From the NCBI GenBank assembly GCA_029821735.1, contig JALGSU010000004.1, forward strand, positions 62,001 through 126,000: 64,000 bases of DNA, in the 5' to 3' direction. This stretch comes from Candidatus Zipacnadia bacterium. Lineage in GTDB: Bacteria; Armatimonadota; Zipacnadia; Zipacnadales; UBA5352. Position numbers and translations under genes: made by a program. Under the pieces are notes generated by a model that worked only from the letters and a program-made list of their open reading frames with translations, did no database searches and was not told the origin of the DNA. Of this stretch, positions 11,201 through 19,928 are shown in pieces; positions within the stretch are counted from its first letter, which is position 1, and each line of letters opens with the position of its first letter.

Positions 11201-11684
11201 CAAGTATGGGCCGCTGCTCGCACGCATCCATGACCACAACTACGAGACCGTCAGCACCCAGCCGTCCGAGGTCTTCTACCTCGACGTGCCCGAGAAGTTC
11301 AAGGGCGCCGAAATCGTCTTGCGCGATGCCGACAGTGCCACTGTTGAGGACCCCGAGCAGACTACTTATCCGGCTGGCACCGACCACTGGTTCCTGGCGG
11401 AGGTCTTCCCGTACACTTCGGAGATGGCGGACGACTTCGCGGCGATCGAGGAGGGCGACCTGCGCGGGCTGACTTTCCGCGAGGGCGATGTGACATGGTA
11501 CGTCGTGCATAACTTGGGCGAAAAGAAGCGGACGTGGCGTGTTGAGGCGCCCATGGACGCTGCTTGTGTGATCTTCCGGGGGCTCGACGCCGGCGAAGGT
11601 CGCGAACTTGAGGCGCGACGCGTGCGTGAGGGCGTGGCGATCGGGCCACTACAGCATGTTGTGTTAAAGGTGGTGGCGCAATGA
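8292..11684 (+). CDS. Secreted CBM plus alpha/alpha-toroid carbohydrate-active protein
   Basis: 1130 residues from ATG 8292, preceded by an AGGGGG tract. A signal peptide spans residues 1-23 (ending APAQ/E). Residues 28-185 form a first jelly-roll-like module (VQWSFEDGDISTW ... LAFDDIRAV). Residues 205-365 form a CBM4/9-like module opening NILPNADFEVS and closing VQWDDVSLVWD. A charged helical stretch (375-455) leads to a helix-rich toroid-like region (about 490-760) with NECYSYHNLNIAFVARYLEYTG, then a beta-sandwich to the C-terminus. The order toroid then beta-sandwich is that of polysaccharide lyases and related hydrolases. I do not recognise a defined PL or GH family or a certain catalytic pair. 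It is the first gene of the plus-strand cluster, diverges from 8149, and its stop overlaps the next start by four bases (ATGA), so the two are translationally coupled. Confidence 0.8.
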   Translation: MKVFSGMCAIAIAMVFSAGAPAQESVPAAEAVQWSFEDGDISTWQCKNNASIEVVEEGGERGKAMEFATDYGEFGFSWTTNRPGGTMDFTQIAALEFMIRGDASGCRVRATLGILRPGEGTLYYSAIPDTVIVDFTGWRKCRMRLYRIEPNAESDLFGDFARVAFVQFMVTALEAESSTLAFDDIRAVPAEGDEVAALNQYRETLAALAGDMPRDGSNILPNADFEVSVSGEQPLFWKPNQWATNSVVEYLTDDGHESDASVRVRCAEKSERGAWSFNVSPEPGPYVFSAWVRTRTPDADDGNGPVVRLSFIAAEGKGSISKHYAADPRKTGWQRIEEQIEIQPDTSQVQVHLFNYFAQGTVQWDDVSLVWDVAKVERRENERLQNLVDLEAVRPMIVQARNEVSKLGRRVSPIEEFLQARMLIAMLEWALDDAGLAIEAGLGTNAKATVASVLDYTSRADEIIAQARANTPPRGDPEADASPYIAEMNLAVPGFAKEPIVYKKGEEGYAQIDNAWQFSSLGGHCAIMTWGLTDPRSNLYMDPSLVKNLFATIQCVLQNHRDGDWNPGRQAIYGADPNIPRFTLGPTFDAYYQLTQACPWLVLPAKRDEWVAELRTCVEHQYETYGLMNFTTGAYGAGNYPNQDVYYILLCELAHRTWGDEKWAQHRDMFLDFLEDTIYPMGGMIYHGTQNECYSYHNLNIAFVARYLEYTGSEQARRIIEKTVDFYPLMVEPSGRIEGYTDPSWKHYQPRVAPHAPDIVASITGDARNKRCANIGLARGRPGAHLHCIFAAPWWQEMADEPLADNYVIFDENTQAPRARFGPFSFAANARDFGPGQIGKDTFVGCLFSPVEGAPEDEASLLIAASEFRLKPEGIHWRNARYVSGGEQISQVMAPDFFSQAVKYTVTAPSHGGNSADQPWEGTQQWFASPNRLVGLLHITALEEFTCAGIWGRLRFGQNLEIEKSEGEFYKYGPLLARIHDHNYETVSTQPSEVFYLDVPEKFKGAEIVLRDADSATVEDPEQTTYPAGTDHWFLAEVFPYTSEMADDFAAIEEGDLRGLTFREGDVTWYVVHNLGEKKRTWRVEAPMDAACVIFRGLDAGEGRELEARRVREGVAIGPLQHVVLKVVAQ

Positions 11685-12304
11685 GGGTCACAGCGATCTG
11701 TATGCTGGCGCTTGTGGGGAGCCTTGCCTGTGCGGAGTTGCCGACCATCACGGTGGAGGCGGAGAGCTACACCGAGGTGACGGGAGGGACCGTGCGGATA
11801 CTCAGCCGCGAAGCCGCCTCGGGTGGCAAGCATGTGAGCTATTGGGAAGACCCGGGAGTGGCGGTGACGGTGCCCTTCGAGGTGGCTGAGGCCGGCGACT
11901 ATTGCCTGACGCTGCAGTACTCGCTGAACTGGGACGACACCCGGCGGCAGGTGGCGCTGGACGGTGAGGTGGTGGCTGGTTTGGAGGATGTGACGCTGCC
12001 AGGCACGGGCGGCTGGGACTACTTCGGTGCCATCACCCTCCCCAGTCCCGAGGGCGGGCGAGTGCGGCTGGCGCTGACGCCGGGAGCGCACACATTGACG
12101 CTGACGAATGTCGACTCGCGCGGGTTGGGCTGGGACACGGCGGTGCTGCATGATCCGGGGCAAGCTGCCAGCGACTGCGAGCAGGCTTCTGACTGGTCAG
12201 CCCGGCGAGGGGGACGTGGTTTTGGGCGACGCCGCGATAGCGTTTGGCGAGGGGGATGTGGGCGCCTCGTGGCGCGTGGGCGACGTGCTTTTCTCGCACG
12301 GTGA
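11681..12304 (+). CDS. Secreted CBM6/35-like protein, N-terminal frame of a frameshifted gene
   Basis: Starts at ATG 11681 inside the stop of the preceding gene (ATGA). It has a signal peptide (residues 1-18, ending LACAE), then ITVEAESYTEVTGG, YWEDPGVAVTVPF, AGDYCLTLQYS and GAHTLTLTNVDSRG. These are the hallmarks of a CBM6/CBM35-type module, including the AES opening strand. Sense coding holds to about 12180; the tail to 12304 is rich in Arg and Gly and reads as out-of-frame sequence. The missing C-terminal part follows in the next frame (from about 12190). The intact product would be about 400 residues: one carbohydrate-binding module followed by a beta-rich domain. No catalytic motif is seen. 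Confidence 0.65.
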   Translation: MRVTAICMLALVGSLACAELPTITVEAESYTEVTGGTVRILSREAASGGKHVSYWEDPGVAVTVPFEVAEAGDYCLTLQYSLNWDDTRRQVALDGEVVAGLEDVTLPGTGGWDYFGAITLPSPEGGRVRLALTPGAHTLTLTNVDSRGLGWDTAVLHDPGQAASDCEQASDWSARRGGRGFGRRRDSVWRGGCGRLVARGRRAFLAR

Positions 12305-12905
12305 AGCCCAGGCGAGCCCGGCGCCAGCCACGGTGACTAACTACCAGTTGGGCCGGTTCGCGTTGCGGCGCTGGATGATAGCGCTGCCGGTCGGCGTGAA
12401 GTTCGCGAGCGTCTACTTGACGGACGGCTCGTGCCTTTATCTGCTTGGCGTGGCTGTCGGGTATACGGAAAGCGGTATCAGCATGCCGTCGCCGATGGTG
12501 CAATGGCGCGATGGGAAGCCGTGGCTGCTGGACCCGAGGCCGATGGCGAGTGCCGCTCAGGGAGCGACGTCGCTGACCATCGGCGATCTGCTGATATCGG
12601 CGCCTCGGCCGGTCTGGCCGTCGCTGTCCAAGCAGCCCGTGCCGCGACTCGAGCTTGAGTGGGCGCCGCTGGTGATCGCAGATACCGCGGTCGGCGCTGC
12701 GAAGATTGGGCCCGCCATCATCCCCGGCGACTCGGCCATTGCCGCTGAGATACAGGGAGACGAAGTGGTGGTCAGGTCGTCGACGGAGATGTGGCCGGCT
12801 TTGGCCGCGTTCTATGGGACGCCGCAGTTCGAGTGTCGTGTGCGCGCTGACGGGAGCATGACCATCGTCAGTGAGGGCGAGGAACTGGTGCTCCCGGCGC
12901 TGTGA
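12108..12905 (+). CDS. C-terminal frame of the frameshifted CBM6/35-like protein
   Basis: Formally open from ATG 12108, but the first roughly 27 codons are the off-frame reading of the preceding fragment. Protein-like sequence begins near 12190 (QPGEGDVVLGDAAIAF) and continues as a beta-rich domain to 12905 (WRVGDVLFSHGE, YLLGVAVGYTESG, MTIVSEGEELVLP). No ribosome site supports independent expression. It is best read as the continuation of 11681 after a frame change between about 12175 and 12205. The domain contains two neighbouring repeats of an edge-strand pattern ending in Leu or Ile but matches no family I can name. Confidence 0.6.
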   Translation: MSTRAGWAGTRRCCMIRGKLPATASRLLTGQPGEGDVVLGDAAIAFGEGDVGASWRVGDVLFSHGEAQASPAPATVTNYQLGRFALRRWMIALPVGVKFASVYLTDGSCLYLLGVAVGYTESGISMPSPMVQWRDGKPWLLDPRPMASAAQGATSLTIGDLLISAPRPVWPSLSKQPVPRLELEWAPLVIADTAVGAAKIGPAIIPGDSAIAAEIQGDEVVVRSSTEMWPALAAFYGTPQFECRVRADGSMTIVSEGEELVLPAL

Positions 12906-12923
12906 CGGAGAACGACAACGGCC

Positions 12924-12943
12924 GGCGGGTCTAAAGACCCGCC
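12924..12943. terminator. Perfect 9-bp hairpin between genes
   Basis: GGCGGGTCT (12924-12932) is followed by AA and its exact complement AGACCCGCC (12935-12943). It sits 19 bases after a stop codon and about 50 bases before the next start. There is no U-run after it, so it is either a weak, Rho-assisted terminator or mRNA-stabilising hairpin, or a dispersed intergenic palindrome. I saw no second copy in the window. Confidence 0.45.
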
Positions 12944-12992
12944 CTTCGAACGACCACGACCACGGCGCGCTGATGTGCCAGGAGGTCTAGCT

Positions 12993-15281
12993 ATGAGAAC
13001 CACCACGTTCATCGTAGCACTCGCGCTCATTGTGGGCGTTGCGCACACGCAGCAGGAGCTGCGACCGTTCGAGCTGGATGACACCGAGGAGAATCTGGCG
13101 CTGGATCAGAGCTATCTGTTCTCGGCCATCCCCTCCTATCGGCTGACGAATAATGAGACCGATCTGTATGACCTGACGGACGGGATGATCACCCGTCGCC
13201 CCGATGACAAGATATGGTTCGAGGCCAACGCCTGCGCGTGGCACGGGGACGCGCAGGTGAACATCCGGCTGGACCTCGGCGAGATACAGCCGATCAAGGA
13301 GATCGGCATCCGTCTGCTCGGCGGCGCTGAGCAGGGCGGGCTGAAGTTCCCCGCCGAGGTCGTGGCGATGGTCAGCGACGACGGGCAGTCGTGGGGCCAA
13401 GTGGGGCGCTTTGTCAAGCCAGTCGCGGGTGAGGAGGCGGCTGACCCGTTCGGCATGCCCGCTGAGGATGGCGTCGCATACACCTACCCGTTGCGCTTCG
13501 CGGGCCTGAACGCCGCGGGGCGCTACGTGGCATTCATGATCGCGGGTGACGCGGCGTTCATCGCCTCGGATGAGATGTGGGTCTTCAAGGGCGAGCACGC
13601 CGTGGCGGAGGCCGAGCCTGGCACGCAGTATGACGGTGACTTCGTGGTGCACAGCTTCCAGGCCGGTGGCGTGACGGCGTTCTTCCCCAAAGCGCGCGTT
13701 TATGCTTGCGACAACGTGCAGAGCTACCAGACGCTGCACGGTTTCGACAACCGCCCAGAGCCCAAGAGCCAGCCGGCGGAACTGATCGTGGACCTGCCCG
13801 ACGGAGTGACCCTCCGGCGCTGGAAGCTCAATCAACGGTTTGGTGGGGCGCTGGTTGATGAATTCGAGACCGAGCAGATTGAGGACGGAGAGCAGGCGTT
13901 CACGCGCTACATCGTCCCCACGCGCGGGATCTACATCAAGAGTTGGGGGACGCTGTTCTTCCAGACCGAGTGGGAGGACGGGCGCAGCGGCACGATGCGG
14001 CTCGGGTGTCGGTGGGAGGGCGGCGAGCAGGCACCCGAGGAATACACCATCGAGGCGGTGCACATCTATCCGGTGACGCCGCCAGCGCGCCTGCATATGT
14101 CCATTGCCTGGATGACGCAGATGTTCTGGCAGGACTGGCCGGACTTCATCGAGACCTATCGCGCGTGTGGGCTGAACGGCGTGCCGCTCGTCCCGCGCTA
14201 TGCACCGAAGCCTGAGGCGGATGGCTTCCGGGATTACCTTGATGCCGTCGCCGAGTGTCGCGAGGCAGGCTTGCAGATCGTCAATAACTCCAGCCCGATC
14301 CACGCGATCATGGCTCAGAAGAAGGATCATCCCGAGGTGATGTGCCAGTTCGAGGACGGTCCGTCTGAGCTGCCCTGTCCCTCGTACCGGGGCGAGCTGT
14401 GGGATGCGGAAGTGGAGGTCGTGGCGCAGCGGTATGCGTGGACGCAGGCGGAGTGGCTTCTCTATGACTGCGAGGCGTTCAGCGGCTATGGATATCGCGC
14501 CGAGCAAGGGAAACAGTGCCTGCGGTGCCAGGCAGCCTTCGCGGAGCGTGGAGGGGAGTGGGAGAAGTTCATCGCGCAGCAGGGCGCGGATTTCTACCGA
14601 GCTGTGCATGCGCGCATCCAGGAACTGGCTCCGGGCGCGCAGTTCGAGGCGGGCGCGTATGGTGTGCAGCCCGGCGAGGTGTATCACGGCGTCTGGGACT
14701 GGGACATTCTCTACCCGGATGTGCACCAGTTTTCCATGCCCTCGCTCTACAGCTTCCGACCCGAGCCGGTCGGCGATGAGGTGCGCAGACTGCGTGGGCT
14801 GATCGCCGCCAGTGACATCATCCCGTGGGTGCAGCCGGGAGACCTGGGCGAGATGCCGGCCGAGCACATCCGGGCGATCGTGCTTGAGGTGCTGTTCAAC
14901 GGCGGGCGCGGCGTCGCGTATTACACGAACAAGGGCATCGACGGGGCTGATCTGCGGGCGATCTCCGAAGCCGTCGCGATTGCGCAGCCAATCGAAGACA
15001 TGATCATCGACGGGCAGCTTCTGGACGTGGACGAGTTCCACTGCGGTTGCGAGGGAGTGCGGCTGGGCGGTATCCAGTCCGGCGACCAGGCGGTGCTGCT
15101 GGTGTCTGAGTATGAGACGCCGACGGATATCGAGTGCTCGGTCCAGCTCCCTGAGGGCGCGACCGGCGTGGTGCATGAACTGACGCCGGACGGTCAGCGA
15201 GAGGCGGCTGTGGTGGATGGGGTGCTGTCAGTGACGCTCGACGACACACGCGCACGGGCGTATCTGATGACGCTGCAGTAG
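12993..15281 (+). CDS. Secreted discoidin-domain glycoside-hydrolase-like protein
   Basis: 762 residues from ATG 12993; AGGAGGT seven bases upstream and an immediate signal peptide (residues 1-18) favour this over the in-frame start at 12975. Residues 35-190 are an F5/8 type C (discoidin) domain: LYDLTDGMI, VNIRLDLGEIQPIKEIGIRL and VAMVSDDGQSWGQV. Residues 215-345 are a beta-sandwich. Residues 355-680 are a TIM-barrel-like region (TYRACGLNGVPLVPRY, WLLYDCEAFSGYG, IIPWVQPGD). A Cys pair (QCLRCQAAF) follows a barrel strand, as also seen in other hydrolases of this window. DCEAF or an adjacent acid may be catalytic, but this is only a guess. No assigned GH family is recognised. The next gene starts 30 bases downstream. 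Confidence 0.75.
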   Translation: MRTTTFIVALALIVGVAHTQQELRPFELDDTEENLALDQSYLFSAIPSYRLTNNETDLYDLTDGMITRRPDDKIWFEANACAWHGDAQVNIRLDLGEIQPIKEIGIRLLGGAEQGGLKFPAEVVAMVSDDGQSWGQVGRFVKPVAGEEAADPFGMPAEDGVAYTYPLRFAGLNAAGRYVAFMIAGDAAFIASDEMWVFKGEHAVAEAEPGTQYDGDFVVHSFQAGGVTAFFPKARVYACDNVQSYQTLHGFDNRPEPKSQPAELIVDLPDGVTLRRWKLNQRFGGALVDEFETEQIEDGEQAFTRYIVPTRGIYIKSWGTLFFQTEWEDGRSGTMRLGCRWEGGEQAPEEYTIEAVHIYPVTPPARLHMSIAWMTQMFWQDWPDFIETYRACGLNGVPLVPRYAPKPEADGFRDYLDAVAECREAGLQIVNNSSPIHAIMAQKKDHPEVMCQFEDGPSELPCPSYRGELWDAEVEVVAQRYAWTQAEWLLYDCEAFSGYGYRAEQGKQCLRCQAAFAERGGEWEKFIAQQGADFYRAVHARIQELAPGAQFEAGAYGVQPGEVYHGVWDWDILYPDVHQFSMPSLYSFRPEPVGDEVRRLRGLIAASDIIPWVQPGDLGEMPAEHIRAIVLEVLFNGGRGVAYYTNKGIDGADLRAISEAVAIAQPIEDMIIDGQLLDVDEFHCGCEGVRLGGIQSGDQAVLLVSEYETPTDIECSVQLPEGATGVVHELTPDGQREAAVVDGVLSVTLDDTRARAYLMTLQ

Positions 15282-15311
15282 CGGATCGAGCTCGACGGGA
15301 AAGGGCGCGCA

Positions 15312-16790
15312 ATGCGGCACATTCTTGCGATTGATCAGAGTACGTCGGCGACCAAAGCGCTGGTCTTTGACACCGCGGGGACGGTCGTCGCGTCGGCTTC
15401 GGTCGCGCATCAACAGCACTACCCGCAGCCCGGTTGGGTGGAGCATGATGCTGAGGAAATATACCAGAACACGCTGGTGGCCATCGGTGATACGCTCCGC
15501 AGCGCGGGGTCCGATGCCGAGGACCTGCTGTGTGTGAGCATCGCCAACCAGCGCGAGACCTTCGTGGTGTTCGACCGGGCCACCGGTCGCCCGTTGCACA
15601 ACGCCATCGTCTGGCAGTGCCGGCGGGGCAGCGACGTGTGTCGGGACCTGATCGAGCGCGGTTGCGAGGACGAGATCCGGGGCATCACCGGGCTGCAGGT
15701 TGACACCTACTTCTCCGCGTCGAAGATCAAGTGGTTACTCGAGCGCGAGCCGGGCATCAGGCGCGCGGTGCAGTCGGGTGAGGCAGCTATTGGCACCATC
15801 GACAGCTACCTGATCTACCTGCTGACTGACGGCGAGGTGCTGGCGACTGACCACACGAACGCCAGTCGCACGCTGCTGTATGACGTTGGGAAGCTACAGT
15901 GGAGCGACCGGCTGCTGGACGAGTTCGGGGTGCCTGCGGAGGCCTTGCCGGAGGTGCGGGAGAGCACCGCGAGATATGGCGAGACGAACGCGGGCGGGCT
16001 GCTTGGGGCGCCGGTTCCGGTGTGCGGGGTGATGGGCGATCAGCAGGCGGCGCTCTTCGCGCAGCGGTGCTTCGCGCCTGGTGAGGCGAAGGTGACGCTG
16101 GGTACAGGAGCGTTCATCCTGCTGAACGCCGGGAGCGAGTTCCGGCTTTCGGAGAAGGGCATCCTGACCACGATCGGCTGGGTGCATGGGGGAGAGGCGA
16201 CCTACGCGTTCGAGGGGTCGATCAACTGCGCGGGGGCGATCATCTCGTGGCTGCAGGACCAGCTCGGGCTGATGGCTGACCCGGCGGCGAGCGAGGCACT
16301 GGCGACTGCGCTGCCCGATAACGGGGGCGTGTATCTGGTGCCGGCTTTTGCCGGACTTGGCGCGCCGCATTGGGAGCAGGAAGCGCGCGCGGCGATCACG
16401 GGCCTGACGCTGCACAGCGACCGCCGACACATTGCGCGGGCGGCGCTGGAGGCGATCGCGTATCAGATTCGGGACGTGCTCGAGGTGATGCGGTCCGACG
16501 GTCGGGTGCCGCTCGAGACGATCCGGGCGGATGGGGGCAGCGTGTTGAACAGCTTCCTGATGCAGTTCGTGGCGGACATCAACGGCCTGCGCGTGCAGGC
16601 GTCGAGGATGCAGGACGTGACGGCGCTTGGCGCAGCGCTGGCCGGCGCGGTCGGCATGGGCGTCTACGGGACGCTGGAGGAACTGGGGCGCCTGCCGCAG
16701 GAATCGGTCGGCTACTCGCCATCGATGGACGCCGAGATGGTGCAGCGCAACTACGCCGGGTGGTTGGCTGCCGTTAAGCGTGTGTTGTGA
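15312..16790 (+). CDS. glpK: Glycerol kinase (FGGY family)
   Basis: 492 residues, the normal length for GlpK; cytoplasmic. It would convert glycerol and ATP to glycerol 3-phosphate. The N-terminal nucleotide loop is IDQSTSATKALVFD (GlpK usually has DQGTTS). NQRET (79-83), W101 in IVWQCRR, Y133 in DTYFSASKIKW and the Asp in GVMGDQQAALF match the Arg, Glu, Trp, Tyr and Asp that hold glycerol in E. coli GlpK with a constant offset of two. GTGAFILLN and the C-terminal DGGSVLNSFLMQFVAD and DVTALGAALAG are also family signatures. A GGGAAAGGG ribosome site precedes the ATG. It lies between two secreted carbohydrate-active genes rather than with glpF or glpD, so a glycerol-containing substrate of this locus is possible. 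Glycerol kinase is strongly supported; a related polyol cannot be excluded. Confidence 0.92.
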   Translation: MRHILAIDQSTSATKALVFDTAGTVVASASVAHQQHYPQPGWVEHDAEEIYQNTLVAIGDTLRSAGSDAEDLLCVSIANQRETFVVFDRATGRPLHNAIVWQCRRGSDVCRDLIERGCEDEIRGITGLQVDTYFSASKIKWLLEREPGIRRAVQSGEAAIGTIDSYLIYLLTDGEVLATDHTNASRTLLYDVGKLQWSDRLLDEFGVPAEALPEVRESTARYGETNAGGLLGAPVPVCGVMGDQQAALFAQRCFAPGEAKVTLGTGAFILLNAGSEFRLSEKGILTTIGWVHGGEATYAFEGSINCAGAIISWLQDQLGLMADPAASEALATALPDNGGVYLVPAFAGLGAPHWEQEARAAITGLTLHSDRRHIARAALEAIAYQIRDVLEVMRSDGRVPLETIRADGGSVLNSFLMQFVADINGLRVQASRMQDVTALGAALAGAVGMGVYGTLEELGRLPQESVGYSPSMDAEMVQRNYAGWLAAVKRVL

Positions 16791-16826
16791 TCATTCGTCG
16801 TCCCCGCGGGGCCGAAGGAGTGCACT

Positions 16827-19800
16827 ATGGAACTTCGCACGATTGCACTCGCGTTGACGCTGCTGATTGCGGCGAGCGCGTGGGCTAAGGACGGGCGGAC
16901 ATACTACACCGAGGAGCGGCTCGGGTGGATGGCCGAGAACCTCGAGAAATACGAGTGGGCGCAGACTGAGCGCGACAACATCATCAAGCGCGCGGACACC
17001 TGGGTGGTCCGTGACGACGCGGAACTGGCGCGGCTGGTGCCGCCGCTGGAGGTCCCGCGTTGCGGCACCGTGCATAACTCCGGCTGCCCCGTCCATGGTA
17101 ATGAGATTCTCAAGTTCCCCGGCGGCAAGAAGAGCTGGAAAATGTCCTTCGACAGACTGTGGCAGATCCAGTGCCCCGTAGATGGCGAATGGTATCCCTC
17201 CAACGATTTCCAGGCATATCTCGACAGCGGTTGTGAGGACAAGTCACTGCTGACTGGTGAGTATGCCGACGATGGCTGGGGTTGTCAGCTTGAGGGCCAT
17301 GAGAAGAAGTTCTGGTTCGTGGGTTACTACGCAGGCCAGATGGTTCGGCGCTGGCTGCTGCCGGCGATCAATGACATGTCGCGCGCGTATCTGATCACCG
17401 GCGATCAGCGCTACGCCCACAAAACCGCGGTGCTGCTGCACAAACTGGCGGAGTATTACCCGGACTACAACTACGAGACCCAGTCGCGTTACGGGCTGGA
17501 GTTCCAGCCCTGGTACAACGGGCGGCTGCAGTACCACACCTGGGAGACTTTCACCATTCAGGACGTGACGCTGGCATATGACGCGATCTGGCCAGCGATT
17601 GAGGGTGACGAGGAACTGGCGGCATTTTGCGGCGCGGACGCGGCCGGGATCCGCAGTGACATCGAGGAGCGCATGCTGCGCGTGGCGGCGACGGATATCA
17701 CCGACGGTTCGCACCGGATCGCGGGTAACTACGGCATGCACCAGTCGGCGCTGCTGCGGATTGCGTTGGTGCTGAACACCGACGAGGGCGAGCCGACGAG
17801 CGCGGACATGGTCGACTGGCTCATGACCGGGCCCGAAGACGTGTCGCTGTACACGGACACGCCGATCATGGACGCGCTGATCAATCTCTTCCACCGCGAC
17901 GGCGTGCCCTTCGAGTCACCGAGCTACAACTGCGGGTGGATGGTGGAGCTTGAGGACGTGGCGGAGCTGCTGGCGCTCAACGGTATTGACCTATGGGACG
18001 AGCCGCGCTTCCAGGGGCTGTATGAGTGGCCGCTGAAGATGCTGGTGTGCGGGACGATGACCCAGCCGATGGGCGACTCGAATAACATGTTCGCGGGCGG
18101 GTTGGGCGTGACGCCGACGTATATTGAGCGGGCCTATCAGCGCATGCAGGACCCGCGACAAGCGCGCGCGATGGTGCAGCGCGACCGGACTTTCCGCACC
18201 GATCTGTTCCAGAAGAGCATGGAAGAGGATATCCGCGCCGCAGCCGAGGAGTATGGCGAGGACGTGGGCATCACCAGCGAACTGCTTCCCGGGCTGGGCT
18301 ACGCCACGCTGCAAAATGGTGGCCCCGAAGCGCGCTTCGCGCTGGCGCTGAACTACGGATACTACCCCGGACACCTGCACTACGAGCGGCTGAATCTGGA
18401 GGTGTATGGCTACAACCATCCGCTGATACCGGACCTTGGGTATCCCGAGACCGCCGACACGTATGACCCGCGGCGCTTCGGCTGGCTGGCGCATTCGGCC
18501 GTACACAACGTGGTCATGGTGGACGCGAACAGGCAACAGTCGGGCTTCGGCGAGCCGGTGACGTTCCACCCGGAGGGGTGGGTACAACTGGTGGAGGCGC
18601 GCACGCCGAATGCATACCCGGACGTGGTCGAGGACTACCGGCGGGCCTGTATGCTGGTGAGTATCGACGACACGCACTCGTACGCGGTGGACCTGTTCCG
18701 GATCGCGGGTGGCTCGCAGCATGACTGGATCATTCATGGGCCGCCAGCAGCTTTCGCCAGCGAAATGCCGCTGCCCGAGCCGCGCACCGAGGGAACGCTG
18801 GCGGGGGCGGATGTACCGTATGGGCAATTCTACGATGACCCGAATCTGATCGAGGGCAAGCCAGGGACGCGATATCACGGCTACCTCGGGAGCGCGTTCC
18901 AGTGGCTGTTCAATGTGCAGGAGGCAGCGCTGGAGGGGACGGGCGCGGTGACGTGGCGGCTGAACCGAGACCCGGAGCTGTATCCCTTCAAGCAGACTGA
19001 TGGAGTGGGCCTGCGCGTGCACATGATGGGCGAAGACGAGACACTCTTCGTGTGCGATGGGATTCCGCAGCGGCGCAAGGACTTCCCTGAGACGCTGAAG
19101 TGGGTGCTGCGTCGGCGTACGGGGGAGGACCTGGCATCGACCTTCGCGAGCGTCTTCGAGCCCTTCAACGAGGGAACGCCCGTCATCGAGACGGTCGAGC
19201 GGCTGGCGGTGTCGCCTGACGATGGCTCGGTGGTCGTCCGCGTGGCATGGGGCGATGCCGAGGACCTCCTGTTCTGGACGCCTGAACCGGGGAAGGAGCA
19301 TCGCTTCGGAGACTGGACGGTCGTCGGCCGGGCGGCATGCGTGCGGACCCGAGGTGGCGAGGTCACGAACGCGCGGCTGATGGACGGCACGTCGCTGACG
19401 GGGCCATGCAGCATCGTGGGCCCGGGTGTGGTGGAGGCGACGATCGCCGATATCGACTACGAGGCGAACGTGGTGGAGCTGGACGCCGACGTGCTGGACG
19501 AGAGCATGGTGGGCCGGTGGGTGACGGTGAATACTGGCGGGCACGTGGCGGCGGTGCGGATTGACGAAGTGCTGAGCGCACGCCGGTTCTCGCTGGGCGA
19601 TCAGGACTTGCGCTGTGGGATCGCCAGCGCCGCCGAGATGGACGAAGCGGGCAACGTGCTGCATGACCGCGCGATGTATTTCATGAACGAGGGCATGGTC
19701 GTGCTCGATGAAGCAGGCACCGCCATGGGGCGAGTGGGCGCCAGCAGCCCGGCGGCTTTCATGCTGCAGCCCAAGCACGTGGCGGAGGACTTTGTCGACG

Positions 19801-19904
19801 CTGACGGCGATGGGCGACGTCGCTTCACTGTTGTGGCAATCGGTGCAGGCGACCGGATCGCCATCCCGTCTTCGGCAGAGATGACGCTTGAACAGGACGG
19901 GTAG
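16827..19904 (+). CDS. Secreted heparinase II/III-family polysaccharide lyase
   Basis: 1025 residues from ATG 16827 with AAGGAG six bases upstream; signal peptide residues 1-20 (ending SAWAK). Residues 25-480 form an alpha/alpha toroid that contains GNYGMHQSALLRIAL and SYNCGWMVELEDVAELL. The following beta-sandwich has the heparinase II/III core GHLHYERLNLEVYGYNHPL then PDLGYP, and HSAVHNVVMVDANRQQ, which matches the family pattern of a His/Tyr catalytic region and HN-V-VDG-Q strand. The last 250 residues are additional beta-rich domains. The family cleaves uronic-acid-containing polysaccharides by beta-elimination; the substrate here is unknown. It lies in the plus-strand cluster after glpK and directly before the LamG/DUF6067-like gene (24-base gap), consistent with coexpression. 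Confidence 0.88.
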   Translation: MELRTIALALTLLIAASAWAKDGRTYYTEERLGWMAENLEKYEWAQTERDNIIKRADTWVVRDDAELARLVPPLEVPRCGTVHNSGCPVHGNEILKFPGGKKSWKMSFDRLWQIQCPVDGEWYPSNDFQAYLDSGCEDKSLLTGEYADDGWGCQLEGHEKKFWFVGYYAGQMVRRWLLPAINDMSRAYLITGDQRYAHKTAVLLHKLAEYYPDYNYETQSRYGLEFQPWYNGRLQYHTWETFTIQDVTLAYDAIWPAIEGDEELAAFCGADAAGIRSDIEERMLRVAATDITDGSHRIAGNYGMHQSALLRIALVLNTDEGEPTSADMVDWLMTGPEDVSLYTDTPIMDALINLFHRDGVPFESPSYNCGWMVELEDVAELLALNGIDLWDEPRFQGLYEWPLKMLVCGTMTQPMGDSNNMFAGGLGVTPTYIERAYQRMQDPRQARAMVQRDRTFRTDLFQKSMEEDIRAAAEEYGEDVGITSELLPGLGYATLQNGGPEARFALALNYGYYPGHLHYERLNLEVYGYNHPLIPDLGYPETADTYDPRRFGWLAHSAVHNVVMVDANRQQSGFGEPVTFHPEGWVQLVEARTPNAYPDVVEDYRRACMLVSIDDTHSYAVDLFRIAGGSQHDWIIHGPPAAFASEMPLPEPRTEGTLAGADVPYGQFYDDPNLIEGKPGTRYHGYLGSAFQWLFNVQEAALEGTGAVTWRLNRDPELYPFKQTDGVGLRVHMMGEDETLFVCDGIPQRRKDFPETLKWVLRRRTGEDLASTFASVFEPFNEGTPVIETVERLAVSPDDGSVVVRVAWGDAEDLLFWTPEPGKEHRFGDWTVVGRAACVRTRGGEVTNARLMDGTSLTGPCSIVGPGVVEATIADIDYEANVVELDADVLDESMVGRWVTVNTGGHVAAVRIDEVLSARRFSLGDQDLRCGIASAAEMDEAGNVLHDRAMYFMNEGMVVLDEAGTAMGRVGASSPAAFMLQPKHVAEDFVDADGDGRRRFTVVAIGAGDRIAIPSSAEMTLEQDG

Positions 19905-19928
19905 ATGAGATCGAGACGGAGGCAGATA

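Noticed and set aside
8304..11510. 1068-codon open frame on the minus strand opposite the 8292 gene
   Set aside because: It is the antisense of a well-supported gene with signal peptide and CBM modules. High GC content removes stops from the opposite strand. Its sequence is His- and Arg-rich without family motifs.
12987..15176. 729-codon minus-strand open frame
   Set aside because: It is fully antisense to the discoidin/TIM-barrel gene and has no start signal or recognisable domain.
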